The notes beneath the pieces were generated by a model, which worked only from the letters and a program-made list of their open reading frames with translations, did no database searches and was not told the DNA's origin. Positions 34,541 through 43,603 of a stretch of 64,000 nt of DNA are shown here, one piece after another. The DNA comes from an uncultured Verrucomicrobiota bacterium (lineage in GTDB: Bacteria; Verrucomicrobiota; Verrucomicrobiia; Limisphaerales; UBA9464). Numbering within the stretch: position 1 is the first letter of the stretch; every line of letters starts with the position of its first letter. Made by a program: the position numbers and the translations under genes. The DNA is taken from contig CAIXUG010000026.1 of NCBI GenBank assembly GCA_903922605.1, positions 1 through 64,000 on the forward strand, given 5' to 3'.

Positions 34541-37500
34541 ATGCGCACGTCCGGATTTCCACACCCGTTCCGTCCCTTGGGCCTCGTGCTTTGCACGCTC
34601 GGCCTTGGCATTGCCCAACTGCTGCGCGCCGAAGAGCCGCTGCCCAGTGCGGACCGCCTCCAATCCAGCCCCGTGCTGCGGCATCTGAAACTGAATCCGA
34701 TGCCCGCTCCCGCGAAAACAGGCCCGGAGGAGACGGTCGCGCAGATGCATGTGCCGGAAGGCTTTCGGGTCGAGCTGGTCGCGGGTGAACCCGACTTGCA
34801 GCAGCCCGTCGCCTTTGCCTGGGATGAACGCGGGCGCATCTGGGTGGCCGAGGCCTACAGTTATCCGACCAAGCGGCCCGACGGTCAGGGGCTCGACAAG
34901 CTGGTTATCTTCGAAGATCGCGACGGCGATGGAAAATTTGAGACGCGCAAGGTCTTCGCCGAGGGTTTGAACCTCGTGAGCGGCTTTGAGGTCGGTTACG
35001 GCGGGGTGTGGGTCGGGGCTGCGCCGCAGCTGCTCTTCATCCCGGATCGCAACCACGATGACGTGCCCGATGGCCCGCCCGAGGTGCTGCTGGACGGCTT
35101 CGGCTTTCAGGACACGCACGAGTGCCTGAACAGCTTCCTCTGGGGTCCGGACGGCTGGCTTTACGGCAATCAGGGCGTCTTCAACCTCGCACACATCGGC
35201 AAGCCGGGCGCGAAGGACAGCGAGCGGACCGAACTCCGCGCGGGCGTGTGGCGGTATCATCCGGTGCGTCATGAGTTCGAGGTGTTTGCCAACGGCGGCA
35301 GCAATCCGTGGGGCCTCGACTACGACGAGCACGGCCAGCTTTTCATGACGCATTGCCGCAGCTACTGGGGACGCGGGCTCACCACGCATGTGATTCAGGG
35401 CGGGCATTTCTGGAATCAGGCCAACGCGAATTACGCGCCCTTCATCGTCGCGAATCCGCCCGCCGACTTCCCCGATTTTCGCAACTTCCTGCTCGCCTCG
35501 GCGCGCTACGATCACGGTGCGGGCGGCGCCGGTGTGCGCGGCAGCGACGCCATCTACGGCGGCCACTCACACGTGGGCACGATGATCTATCTCGGGGACA
35601 ACTGGCCGGATGAATATCGCGGCCACCTGTTCACGCACAACCTCGGCGGCCACCAGATGAACCAGCAGGTGAACCATCGCCTCGGCTCCGGCTACGACAC
35701 CGTCCATGCGGGCAAGGATCAGCTCTTTTGCACCGATCCCAAATACGTCGCCGTGGACCTGCAATACGGCCCTGATGGTGCAGTCTATTTCATCGACTGG
35801 TACGACCAGCAGCACTGCCACAACCCCAACACCGAGCGCTGGGACCGCAGCAACGGCCGCATCTACCGGATGCAATGGGAGCCCACGTACAAGCCTGTGA
35901 AGGTGGACCTCGCGGCGAAGAGCGACGACGAACTCGCCCAGCTGCACGGCCACAAGAACGAATGGTTCGTCCGGACCGCACGCCGGCTGCTGCACGAGCG
36001 GGCGCAGACCAGGGGCGTCTCGCACGAAGCGCATGACACGCTGGCGGCCCAGTTCGCGAAAACTGGCGATGCCACCTCCCAGCTCCGTGCGCTGTGGAGC
36101 CTGAACGCCATTGGCGCCTTCACCTCCCCTCTCGCCCAGGCCGCGCTTCGTGACCCCGATGAGTTTGTGCGCGGCTGGGCGATCCAGCTCGCCACCGACC
36201 GGCGGCAAGTGCCTGCCGATTTGCTCACGGCGTTTGCCCGGCTCGCGAAGACCGATCCATCGCCCGTCGTACGGCGCTATCTCGCGTCCGCCATCCAGCG
36301 CGTGCCGGAGGAAACCGCCTGGACCATTGCCGAAGCGCTCGCACAACACGGCGAGGACCGTGAGGACCGGAACATTCCCCTGCTCCTCTGGGATGGGCTT
36401 GCCCAGCGGATGCCCGGGAATTTCAACCACGCCTTTGCCATCGCGGAACACACGCTGATGCCGCAGCTCGCCGACTATGTCTGGTGGTATGCCGCGACCA
36501 TGGATGGCACCGCACTCGACCGCAGTGTCGCCGAGGTGGGCAAGGCCGAGGGTGAAACCCAGCGTCGCCGGCTGGCCGGCCTATGGCTGGCCATGGAATC
36601 GCGCGCCAACGTGCCCGCGCCAGCTGCGTGGAAATCCGTCGCGCCCAGGCTCTATGCCAGCACCGATCTGCGCGTGCAGCGGCAGGCCGAGCGGATCGCC
36701 GCCGTGTTTGGTGACGATTCGATGTTCCCGCGCCTTCGCACCACGCTGGCCGATCGCAAGGCCGATCCCGAAGCGCGCAAACACGCTTTCGCCGTGCTCA
36801 GCCGGGCGCAGGACCGCGCCGCGCTGCCCGCCTTCCTAAGCCTGATTGGCGATGACACCTTCCGCTCGCCGGTCATCAATTTCCTGGCGCGCTTTGATTC
36901 GCCGGACATCGCCCCAGCCCTGCTTGGCAGTTTCGAGAAGTTTTCCCCCGCCGATCGCGCCGCCGCGCTCGGCACCCTGACCAGCCGCGCGAGTTACGCG
37001 CTGGCGCTGCTGGATGCCGTTTCCGCCGGAAAGCTCAAGCGCGACCAGCTCTCCGCCTTCCAGGTCCGCGCGCTCACCGGCCTGAAAAATCCCGAAGTGG
37101 ACCGGCGCGTCAACGCAACTTGGGGCCGCATCCTGCAAAGCCCGGCCGAGAAGCTGGCGCTGATGACGACCCTCGAGAAAACCTTCAACGAGGCACCGCT
37201 CTGGGCCTACTCGGCGAACGAGGGCCACAAACACTTCCAGCGGCTCTGCGCGCAATGCCACCGCCTTGGCGAGGACGGCGTGCGGATCGGGCCCGAGCTG
37301 ACGGGCGCGGGCAAGCACGGCATCCGCTACTTCCTGGAGAACGTCATTGATCCCAACGCGGTCATCGGCGCGGATTTCCAACTCACAACGGTCGAGACCA
37401 AGCAGGGGGACACCGTGTCAGGACTGATTCTCAGCGAGACGGCCAGCGCCCTGACGCTCCGCACGACCGCCGAGCAGGTCGTGGTGGCCAAGGCCGACAT

Positions 37501-37606
37501 CGCCAAACGCGAGACCAGCGACCGCTCGCTCATGCCCGAAGGCCTGCTGGAATCGCTCAAGGACCGCGAACGGATCGAACTCCTGAAGTTCCTCACGGAG
37601 AACTGA
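34541..37606 (+). CDS. PVC-type membrane-bound dehydrogenase with HEAT-like region and C-terminal CxxCH haem domain
   Basis: Probable exported sugar or alcohol dehydrogenase passing electrons to its own c-type haem. The 1021-residue product has a signal peptide (about 1-31). An NHL/sorbosone-dehydrogenase-like propeller follows to about residue 420 (VPEGFRVELVAGEP, PVAFAWDERGRIWVAE, NPWGLDYDEHG). A helical repeat region spans about 450-880, and the C-terminal haem domain carries CAQCH at 903-907 plus GPELTGAGKHGIRYFLENVIDPN. This N- and C-terminal pairing is a hallmark of Planctomycetes and Verrucomicrobia. The frame opens 89 codons earlier, but the ATG at 34541 precedes the signal peptide. 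The substrate is unknown. Confidence 0.93.
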   Translation: MRTSGFPHPFRPLGLVLCTLGLGIAQLLRAEEPLPSADRLQSSPVLRHLKLNPMPAPAKTGPEETVAQMHVPEGFRVELVAGEPDLQQPVAFAWDERGRIWVAEAYSYPTKRPDGQGLDKLVIFEDRDGDGKFETRKVFAEGLNLVSGFEVGYGGVWVGAAPQLLFIPDRNHDDVPDGPPEVLLDGFGFQDTHECLNSFLWGPDGWLYGNQGVFNLAHIGKPGAKDSERTELRAGVWRYHPVRHEFEVFANGGSNPWGLDYDEHGQLFMTHCRSYWGRGLTTHVIQGGHFWNQANANYAPFIVANPPADFPDFRNFLLASARYDHGAGGAGVRGSDAIYGGHSHVGTMIYLGDNWPDEYRGHLFTHNLGGHQMNQQVNHRLGSGYDTVHAGKDQLFCTDPKYVAVDLQYGPDGAVYFIDWYDQQHCHNPNTERWDRSNGRIYRMQWEPTYKPVKVDLAAKSDDELAQLHGHKNEWFVRTARRLLHERAQTRGVSHEAHDTLAAQFAKTGDATSQLRALWSLNAIGAFTSPLAQAALRDPDEFVRGWAIQLATDRRQVPADLLTAFARLAKTDPSPVVRRYLASAIQRVPEETAWTIAEALAQHGEDREDRNIPLLLWDGLAQRMPGNFNHAFAIAEHTLMPQLADYVWWYAATMDGTALDRSVAEVGKAEGETQRRRLAGLWLAMESRANVPAPAAWKSVAPRLYASTDLRVQRQAERIAAVFGDDSMFPRLRTTLADRKADPEARKHAFAVLSRAQDRAALPAFLSLIGDDTFRSPVINFLARFDSPDIAPALLGSFEKFSPADRAAALGTLTSRASYALALLDAVSAGKLKRDQLSAFQVRALTGLKNPEVDRRVNATWGRILQSPAEKLALMTTLEKTFNEAPLWAYSANEGHKHFQRLCAQCHRLGEDGVRIGPELTGAGKHGIRYFLENVIDPNAVIGADFQLTTVETKQGDTVSGLILSETASALTLRTTAEQVVVAKADIAKRETSDRSLMPEGLLESLKDRERIELLKFLTEN

Positions 37607-37609
37607 GGC

Positions 37610-37712
37610 TTGAGTCCCGAGTCCCGGGTCCAAAGTCCAAAGTCCGAAGTCCAAAGTCCCCCGCCGCACCCTGATCACTGTTCACTGTTCACTGATTACT
37701 GATCACTGATTC
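37610..37712. repeat. Heptamer tandem repeats filling a convergent junction, locus 2
   Basis: From 37610 the DNA reads in 7-nt units of the form NNNNGTC (TTGAGTC CCGAGTC), continuing through CAAAGTC units to about 37658. A second heptamer family follows (TGATCAC TGTTCAC), repeating to 37712. The tract begins 3 bp after the haem-dehydrogenase stop and reaches the hisC stop codon (37711-37713), so it makes up nearly the whole gap. Confidence 0.85.
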
Positions 37713-38808
37713 ACCGCCCCAGCACCTCGCGCAGGGCCGCCACGCATCGGGCATTCTCGGCGGGTGTGCCGATGGAGATGCGGAGCCATTCCGGCAGACT
37801 ATAGCTGGCCATCGGGCGCGTGATGACGCCGCGTTTCTGCAACTCGGCGAACACCCGGGCACCGTCGCCGACCTTGGCCAGTACGAAATTGGCGTGGGAT
37901 GGCACGAACTCCAGCCCGAGCTGCGCCAGCGCGGTGTGAAAATACTCCAGCCCTAGGCGGTTATTGGCCCGGGTGTTGGCCAGGTGCTCGCCATCATCCA
38001 ATGCGGCCAACGCACCGGCCTGCGCGATGGCATTGATGTTGAAGGGCTGGCGCACCTTCTCCAGGGCGCTCGCGAGGGTCGGCGCCATCACGCCGTAGCC
38101 GAGGCGCAGACCGGCGAGGCCGAAGATCTTCGAGAAGGTCCGCATCACTACCAGGTTCGGCTGGATGCCGAGGCGCACGAGGGAAAGGCAGTCGGTCGGA
38201 TCTTCGAGGAATTCCACGTACGCCTCGTCCATCGCGATCACGACGTGCGGCGGCACCTCCGCCAGCAGGCGGGAAATTTCGTCGCGCGAGGTCAGCGTGC
38301 CGGTCGGGTTGTTCGGGTTGGCTAGGAAGAGGATTTTCGTGCGTGGCGTCACCGCCCGGATCATGGCGGGAATGTCGGCATGGAAACCCTGCGCCGGCAC
38401 GGTGACGAGCTTGGCACCGAACAGCGCGGTCACAATCGGGTACACCGCGAAGCAGTGCTGCGACACAACCACCTCGTCGCCGGGCGCGAGCAGCGCGTGC
38501 CCGAGAAATTCGATGATCTCATTCGAGCCGGAGCCGAGGACAAGGTTGGCGGGTTCAACCCCGAGTTTCTCCGCCAGCTTGCGCTTCAAATAGAACGAAT
38601 TGCCGTCCGGGTAGAGGTGCAGGTTCCGCAGCACATGCTCCATCGCGGCCAACGCCTTGGGCGAGGGGCCGAGCGGGTTTTCATTGGACGCCAGCTTGAT
38701 GACGTCGGACGGCTTCAGGCCGTGTTCGCGGGCGACTTCCTCGATCGGTTTGCCGGGAACATAGACGGGCAGCGTGGCCAGATGCGGATTCAGGACGACG
38801 GAACTCAT
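37711..38808 (-). CDS. hisC: Histidinol-phosphate aminotransferase
   Basis: PLP enzyme converting imidazole acetol-phosphate to histidinol-phosphate in histidine synthesis. The 365-residue product is a fold-type-I aminotransferase. The substrate loop is SNENPLGPSP, Asn165 is in ANPNNPTG, Asp194 and Tyr197 are in MDEAYVEF, the PLP-lysine is Lys227 in TFSKIFGLAGLRLGYG, and the C-terminal Arg is in LRISIGT. The ATG at 38808 (MSSVVLNPHLATL) is preferred to a start 21 codons upstream. No other his gene is in the window. HisC-like enzymes can also act on phenylpyruvate or cobamide intermediates. Confidence 0.92.
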   Translation of the reverse strand: MSSVVLNPHLATLPVYVPGKPIEEVAREHGLKPSDVIKLASNENPLGPSPKALAAMEHVLRNLHLYPDGNSFYLKRKLAEKLGVEPANLVLGSGSNEIIEFLGHALLAPGDEVVVSQHCFAVYPIVTALFGAKLVTVPAQGFHADIPAMIRAVTPRTKILFLANPNNPTGTLTSRDEISRLLAEVPPHVVIAMDEAYVEFLEDPTDCLSLVRLGIQPNLVVMRTFSKIFGLAGLRLGYGVMAPTLASALEKVRQPFNINAIAQAGALAALDDGEHLANTRANNRLGLEYFHTALAQLGLEFVPSHANFVLAKVGDGARVFAELQKRGVITRPMASYSLPEWLRISIGTPAENARCVAALREVLGR

Positions 38809-38940
38809 GCGACCCGCAGAGTGAAGAAAGACCCGGCCGGGGTGAATGCAAATTGGTGCCTGGCCCATCACCGCGGACGCGCCATTTCACCATGGTTGGT
38901 CCCGGGCATTGGGAGTCCGGGCGGAGTCGGGTGGCCGTCC

Positions 38941-39092
38941 TCCCTCACCCCAGCCCTGTCCCGCTGGGAGAGGGGGAATGGTTGCCCGCCGGTCGGCGAA
39001 GGCAGACGCGGGACTGGCCGGAGAATCTCTCCATTTGGCCGGCGGCATTCCCTGCTGTCCCCTCTCCTAGCGGGAGAGGGTTAGGGTGAGGG
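38941..39092. repeat. Inverted-repeat element with CCCTCACCC...GGGTGAGGG ends
   Basis: The left arm (38941-38976, TCCCTCACCCCAGCCCTGTC...) and right arm (39059-39092, ...GGGAGAGGGTTAGGGTGAGG) are near-inverted copies of about 34 bp, each with an internal GGGAGAGG/CCTCTCC-type pairing. About 80 bp of non-coding sequence lies between them. Elements with this CCCTCACCC/CTCTCCC look are widespread in many bacterial genomes. The gap 38809-39166 holds nothing else that I can support. Confidence 0.7.
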
Positions 39093-39166
39093 AGAACGGC
39101 CCTCATTCGCCAGGGTCGACTTTTGCCTGGAAGCCGGTGGCTGAACACGGTGACAAGATGCGTCCC

Positions 39167-40711
39167 TCACCGCAATCCGGCAGCGGCAGCCCCTTTGCGA
39201 ACCGCGAACAGTCGGCTGTTCGTGCTCACGTAGACCGTGCCATTGGCGGCGGTGGCGGTGGAACTGATCTGGCCACCCAGCTCAACGCGGCTCAGCACGC
39301 GCTTTTCCCGGCCAACGGCGAGCACCCAGAAGATGCCGTTCCGCGTGCCGAGGTACACCTTGCCATCCGCCACCAGTGCCGAGGCCCAAAGCTCGCCCCC
39401 GACATCCTGCGTCCAGACGGCTGCGCCGGTCTTGGTGTCCACGCAATGCAGGAAGTGCTGCGAATCGGCCACGTAGGCCAGGCCGTCCTGCACCGCCGGC
39501 GTGCTCATCGTGTGGCGTCCGACCGGGTACGACCAAAGCACCGCGTTGGTCCCCGCCGGGCCGGTGCCGCGCGGATCGAGGCACTTCAGCCACGCCTCGT
39601 TCTTGCCCCAGAACCAGTCGCCGCCGCCGGCCACGTATAGCCGGCCCTGATCGAAGACCGGCATGCCGTAGATGTTGCTGGGGCTGACGCGGCGGTTGCT
39701 CAGGTAGCTGTGGATGTTTTCCTTCGGCGCGTCGGGATCAAAATCGTACTGCCAGACTTTTTTCAGCTTCTCCACCTGCCCTTCCGGCGGGTTTTTGGCC
39801 AAAGGCTCGAAGGCGTAGATCACCCCGTTGCCGCCGGCGAAAAAGATGCGTTCTGCGCCATCCACCTTGGCCAGCGAAGGCGACGACCAAGTGCAATGGA
39901 AGATGTCGGGTGCGATATGTTCATCGTCACGCGCCAGCAGGCGGCCGGTGCGCTTGTCGAGCACGATGAGGCTGGGGGCGTCAGGCGTGCGGATTACCTT
40001 GTGGGTGTTGTCCACGCCGGTACCGGTGTTGATGTAGAGGTGATTTCCCCGGACCAGAATGGATGCGTGCGCGCCATCGTGCGTCCAGATGCCGACCTCC
40101 TTCGGCATGTCGAAAAGCCAGACAATATCGGCGTCGTGGGGGCCGGCGACGTACGGCTGCGCGGGCGCGTTTGTGCCGCGCGGGGTCATATGCCGTCCCT
40201 CGTCGCGAAAGGGCCCATCATTGCCATCCGCCATGCCGCGCGGATCGAGGCAGAGCACCTCACCGCGGTTGCTCACCGTGTAAATCCGGTCGCCATCGAC
40301 GGTTACCGGGGACGACCAGCCGGTTTTCGGCCAGTCGAGATAGGGATCTTCCTCACGCTTGGGCACCACCAATTGCCAGAGCAGATGGCCATCTTTCTCA
40401 TCGAGACAGAGCACTACCCCGGCATCGCCGGTGTGCGCAGGGTCACGCGGTTCCTCGTTGTTGGTACCGATGTAAACACGGCCTCCCGCAACGATGGGCG
40501 AGGAATAGGTCTGGGTGCCCAGCGGGACCGACCAGCTCACATTCGTGCCGGTCTGCGGATCAAAGCCCTCCGGCAGGCCGCGCTCGGATGACACCATGTT
40601 TCGCGTCCAAGCCTGGCCCCATTGGGGTTGGTCCGCCGCGTGCAGGGCGGCGGCCACAGCCAGGGAAATACCCAATGCCAAACGGCGCAGGTCAATGAAG
40701 GAGAGGTTCAT
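39167..40711 (-). CDS. Exported PQQ-like beta-propeller protein
   Basis: The 514-residue product has a signal peptide (RRLALGISLAVAAALHAA) and then an eight-bladed PQQ/quinoprotein-like propeller. Blades are visible as repeats such as GGRVYIGTNNE, DGDRIYTVSNRGEVLCLDPRG, QDGLAYVADSQHFLHCVDTKTG and ADGKVYLGTRNGIFWVL. Such proteins may bind PQQ or act only as scaffolds, as BamB does; catalytic calcium ligands and the vicinal disulfide of true methanol dehydrogenases are not obvious. The start is set at MNLSFIDLRR. It is divergent from pckG with 142 bp between starts. Confidence 0.85.
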   Translation of the reverse strand: MNLSFIDLRRLALGISLAVAAALHAADQPQWGQAWTRNMVSSERGLPEGFDPQTGTNVSWSVPLGTQTYSSPIVAGGRVYIGTNNEEPRDPAHTGDAGVVLCLDEKDGHLLWQLVVPKREEDPYLDWPKTGWSSPVTVDGDRIYTVSNRGEVLCLDPRGMADGNDGPFRDEGRHMTPRGTNAPAQPYVAGPHDADIVWLFDMPKEVGIWTHDGAHASILVRGNHLYINTGTGVDNTHKVIRTPDAPSLIVLDKRTGRLLARDDEHIAPDIFHCTWSSPSLAKVDGAERIFFAGGNGVIYAFEPLAKNPPEGQVEKLKKVWQYDFDPDAPKENIHSYLSNRRVSPSNIYGMPVFDQGRLYVAGGGDWFWGKNEAWLKCLDPRGTGPAGTNAVLWSYPVGRHTMSTPAVQDGLAYVADSQHFLHCVDTKTGAAVWTQDVGGELWASALVADGKVYLGTRNGIFWVLAVGREKRVLSRVELGGQISSTATAANGTVYVSTNSRLFAVRKGAAAAGLR

Positions 40712-40853
40712 GCAATGTGGGACGGGCACGACAGGCTGGCATGTTCAGCTTTCTCCGGGCAATCCCGCAGACAACTTCCGCAATTTCGGTGGAGCCACCT
40801 CCCCCAGCAACCTTACTGTAGGTCCCAGCGCATCCGTCCGCGCCGACCCGATC

Positions 40854-42632
40854 ATGAACACCGCCACTCCCTTCGGCACCCGCCAGCCGGCCAATCCACA
40901 CGTCGCCGCCTGGGTTCGCGACATGGCTGCCATCACGCAGCCCGACCGCATCTTCTGGTGCGACGGTTCGGAGGCGGAACGCGATCACCTCTACGACGAG
41001 GCGGTGAAGTCCGGGGTGCTTCTCCGGCTGAACCAGGAGAAGCTGCCCGGCTGCTACTACCACCGCTCCAACCCGAACGACGTCGCCCGCGTGGAGCAGT
41101 GTACCTACATCTGCACCGAGACCGAGGAGGAGGCCGGCCCGACCAACAACTGGTCCGAACCGAAGGCCATGCGCGCGAAGCTGTTGGCACTGGCCAAGGG
41201 CGCCATGGTAGGACGCACGATGTACGTCGTGCCCTACCTGATGGGGCCGGCGGGTTCGCCGCTGACCAAGATCGGCTACGAGCTGACTGACAGCATCTAC
41301 GTCGTGCTGAACATGCGGATCATGACGCGCATGGGCGATGTGGCCCGACGGGAACTGGCCGATCGCGAGGATTTTAACCGGGGCCTGCACTGCCTGCTGG
41401 ATCTGGATCCGGCGAAGCGCTTCATCTGCCACTTCCCGCAGCGCAACGAGGTCATCTCCCTCGGCTCCGGCTATGGCGGCAACGTGCTTCTCGGAAAGAA
41501 GTGCCTGGCGCTGCGCATCGGCTCGTGGCTCGGCCGCAAGGAAGGCTGGCTCGCCGAGCACATGCTCATCCTCGGCGTTGAGTCCCCTACGGGCGAAAAG
41601 ACCTATGTGGCCGCCGCCTTTCCCAGCGCCTGTGGCAAGACGAACTTCGCGATGCTCGTGCCGCCGGCTCATTTCGCTGGCTGGAAGATCTGGACCGTCG
41701 GCGACGACATCGCGTGGATGAAACCCGGCCCGGATGGGCGGCTCTGGGCCATCAATCCCGAAGCGGGCTACTTCGGCGTGGCACCGGGCACCAACGCGAA
41801 GACGAACCCGAACGCGATGATCACGCTGTCGCGCGACACCATCTTCACGAACGTCGCGCTGACGCCCGACGGCACCGTCTGGTGGGAAGGCCACGATGAT
41901 CCGCCGCCCGCCGAATGCCTCGACTGGCAGGGCCGCCCATGGACGCCCGCCTCGAAGGAAAAGGCTGCCCACCCGAACTCACGCTTCACCGCGCCGATGC
42001 AGAACAACCCCGCCCTGGCCACCGAGGCCAACCAGCCGGACGGCGTGCCCATCGGCGCGATCATCTTTGGCGGTCGGCGGGCCACGACGCTGCCGCTGGT
42101 ATGCGAGGCGTTCAACTGGGTCCACGGTGTTTATCTCGGTGCCACGATGGGCAGCGAAATGACGGCCGCCGCCGCCGGCACGGTCGGCCAGGTGCGCCGC
42201 GACCCCATGGCAATGCTGCCCTTCTGCGGGTACAACATGGGGCACTACTTCCGGCACTGGCTGAACATGCGGAAGCGCCTGAAATACCCGCCGCGTGTCT
42301 TCCAGGTGAACTGGTTCCGCAAGGATGCCGCCGGCAAGTTCCTCTGGCCCGGCTTCGGCGAGAACATGCGCGTGCTCAAGTGGATCGTGGACCGTTGCCA
42401 CGGTCGCGTCGGCGCGCATGAGGCCCCGCTGGGCTGGCTGCCCCGCGTGCAGGATTTCGATTTCGACGGCCTCACGGAGTTCGGTCCCGAGCAGTTCACG
42501 CAGGTGCAGGACATCAACCTCGAGGAATGGCGCCGGGAGGTGCTCTCGCAGGACGAGCTGTTCATGAAGATCTACAGCTTCCTGCCCAAGGAGATGATCT
42601 TCCAGCGGGAGTTGCTGGTGGCGCGGCTGTGA
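40854..42632 (+). CDS. pckG: Phosphoenolpyruvate carboxykinase (GTP)
   Basis: Converts oxaloacetate to PEP with GTP, the entry step of gluconeogenesis. The 592-residue product has the GTP-type kinase loop FPSACGKTNFAM with the reactive Cys260 (residues 256-267), substrate loop FWCDGSEAE, the metal/kinase region WTVGDDIAWMKPGPDGRLWA and the guanine-binding C-terminal part (FRKDAAGKFLWPGFGENMRV). The ATP-type enzyme is unrelated, so the nucleotide choice is well supported. The frame is open 113 codons upstream, but MNTATPFGTRQPANPHVAAWV starts in the right place. Its likely metabolic partners are acs and gdhA in the same window. Confidence 0.97.
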   Translation: MNTATPFGTRQPANPHVAAWVRDMAAITQPDRIFWCDGSEAERDHLYDEAVKSGVLLRLNQEKLPGCYYHRSNPNDVARVEQCTYICTETEEEAGPTNNWSEPKAMRAKLLALAKGAMVGRTMYVVPYLMGPAGSPLTKIGYELTDSIYVVLNMRIMTRMGDVARRELADREDFNRGLHCLLDLDPAKRFICHFPQRNEVISLGSGYGGNVLLGKKCLALRIGSWLGRKEGWLAEHMLILGVESPTGEKTYVAAAFPSACGKTNFAMLVPPAHFAGWKIWTVGDDIAWMKPGPDGRLWAINPEAGYFGVAPGTNAKTNPNAMITLSRDTIFTNVALTPDGTVWWEGHDDPPPAECLDWQGRPWTPASKEKAAHPNSRFTAPMQNNPALATEANQPDGVPIGAIIFGGRRATTLPLVCEAFNWVHGVYLGATMGSEMTAAAAGTVGQVRRDPMAMLPFCGYNMGHYFRHWLNMRKRLKYPPRVFQVNWFRKDAAGKFLWPGFGENMRVLKWIVDRCHGRVGAHEAPLGWLPRVQDFDFDGLTEFGPEQFTQVQDINLEEWRREVLSQDELFMKIYSFLPKEMIFQRELLVARL

Positions 42633-42727
42633 GTTAGGGGCGTTTTCCCTCAAATCCCACACCGTAGGTGATTCCGACGAAGGATTTTGCCGGGACCGGC
42701 GTATTACCCGGGTGAAAGGTTCAACGA

Positions 42728-43594
42728 ATGACTTCACCACGTCTCCTCAAAGTCGCCATCCTCGTCCTGGCCGTGCACGGAATCGGGCTCAGCACGGCGT
42801 GTGCCCAGACCGTCCCGCCGGGCCAGTCACCCGCGATCGTACCGGGCTCCCCTGCCAAACCGGCCATTGCACCCGAAGATCCCGGGCCGAGGATGGATTT
42901 CAGGTTCGACGGGGTGCCGTTGACGGAGGCCATCAAAGGCATTCAAGAACAATATCACAAAGCTGCCAACCCCAAGTACCTGAACGTGGTCATCGGGGAA
43001 CACCTGCGCGAACTCGCGGATACCAATGTTGTCACCCTGGATGTTAAGCAGGTCACGGTAGGCGAAGTATTGAATCTGATGGGAAGCGCCAGTCAGGGAA
43101 ACCTCTACATCCCATATTCGCCAAACAACTTGGTCAAAGGCGGTTTCAGCTTTGTTTCGGTCACGGCCAACGGGGGAAACCCGACCTATCTGCTGCGTAG
43201 CGAATACCCCATTGGCTACTCGTCCGCTCTCGCTGCAATGGCGGGAAATCAGCCCGCTCCGCCGGCATTGCGCAAAACCGTCTCCTATTTCTCACTCGAA
43301 CCGCTGCTGGAGCGCTACAAGGTTGAGGACATCACCACCGCCATGAAGCTGGGTTGGGAACTCAGCGGGATCACAGCTCTGCCCACGATGAAGTTCCACG
43401 AGGAGACCAAGCTGCTGGTGGTCTCCGCCACCGATGAACAGATGTTAGTAATCAATCAGGTGATTCAAAATCTGACAGCAACAGCAAAAACAAGGGCCCA
43501 AGAGGGTCGGTTACAAAAAGCCGCGCTTCCGGGTGCCGCAACCCCCACGCCTGCCCCCCAATCCGCTATTCCCGTTTCGCCCGCCAAGCCCTAG
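42728..43594 (+). CDS. Exported protein with secretin N-domain (STN)-like region
   Basis: Function unknown. The 288-residue product has a signal peptide (ending GLSTACAQ), a Pro-rich linker, then FRFDGVPLTEAIKGIQEQYHK...TNVVTLDVKQVTVGEVLNLMG. This resembles the short STN domain of secretins and TonB-dependent receptors. It has a second alpha/beta segment ending VSATDEQMLVINQVIQNL, another secretin-N-like phrase, and an Ala/Pro tail. It has no secretin pore domain. Only 9 bp separate it from the sigma-factor gene, so it belongs to the sigma operon. It might be the sensed partner or target. Confidence 0.7.
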   Translation: MTSPRLLKVAILVLAVHGIGLSTACAQTVPPGQSPAIVPGSPAKPAIAPEDPGPRMDFRFDGVPLTEAIKGIQEQYHKAANPKYLNVVIGEHLRELADTNVVTLDVKQVTVGEVLNLMGSASQGNLYIPYSPNNLVKGGFSFVSVTANGGNPTYLLRSEYPIGYSSALAAMAGNQPAPPALRKTVSYFSLEPLLERYKVEDITTAMKLGWELSGITALPTMKFHEETKLLVVSATDEQMLVINQVIQNLTATAKTRAQEGRLQKAALPGAATPTPAPQSAIPVSPAKP

Positions 43595-43603
43595 GCTCCG
43601 CCC

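Noticed and set aside
37610-37712. CRISPR array
   Set aside because: The repeats are 7 nt long with no spacers of constant length; no cas gene is nearby.
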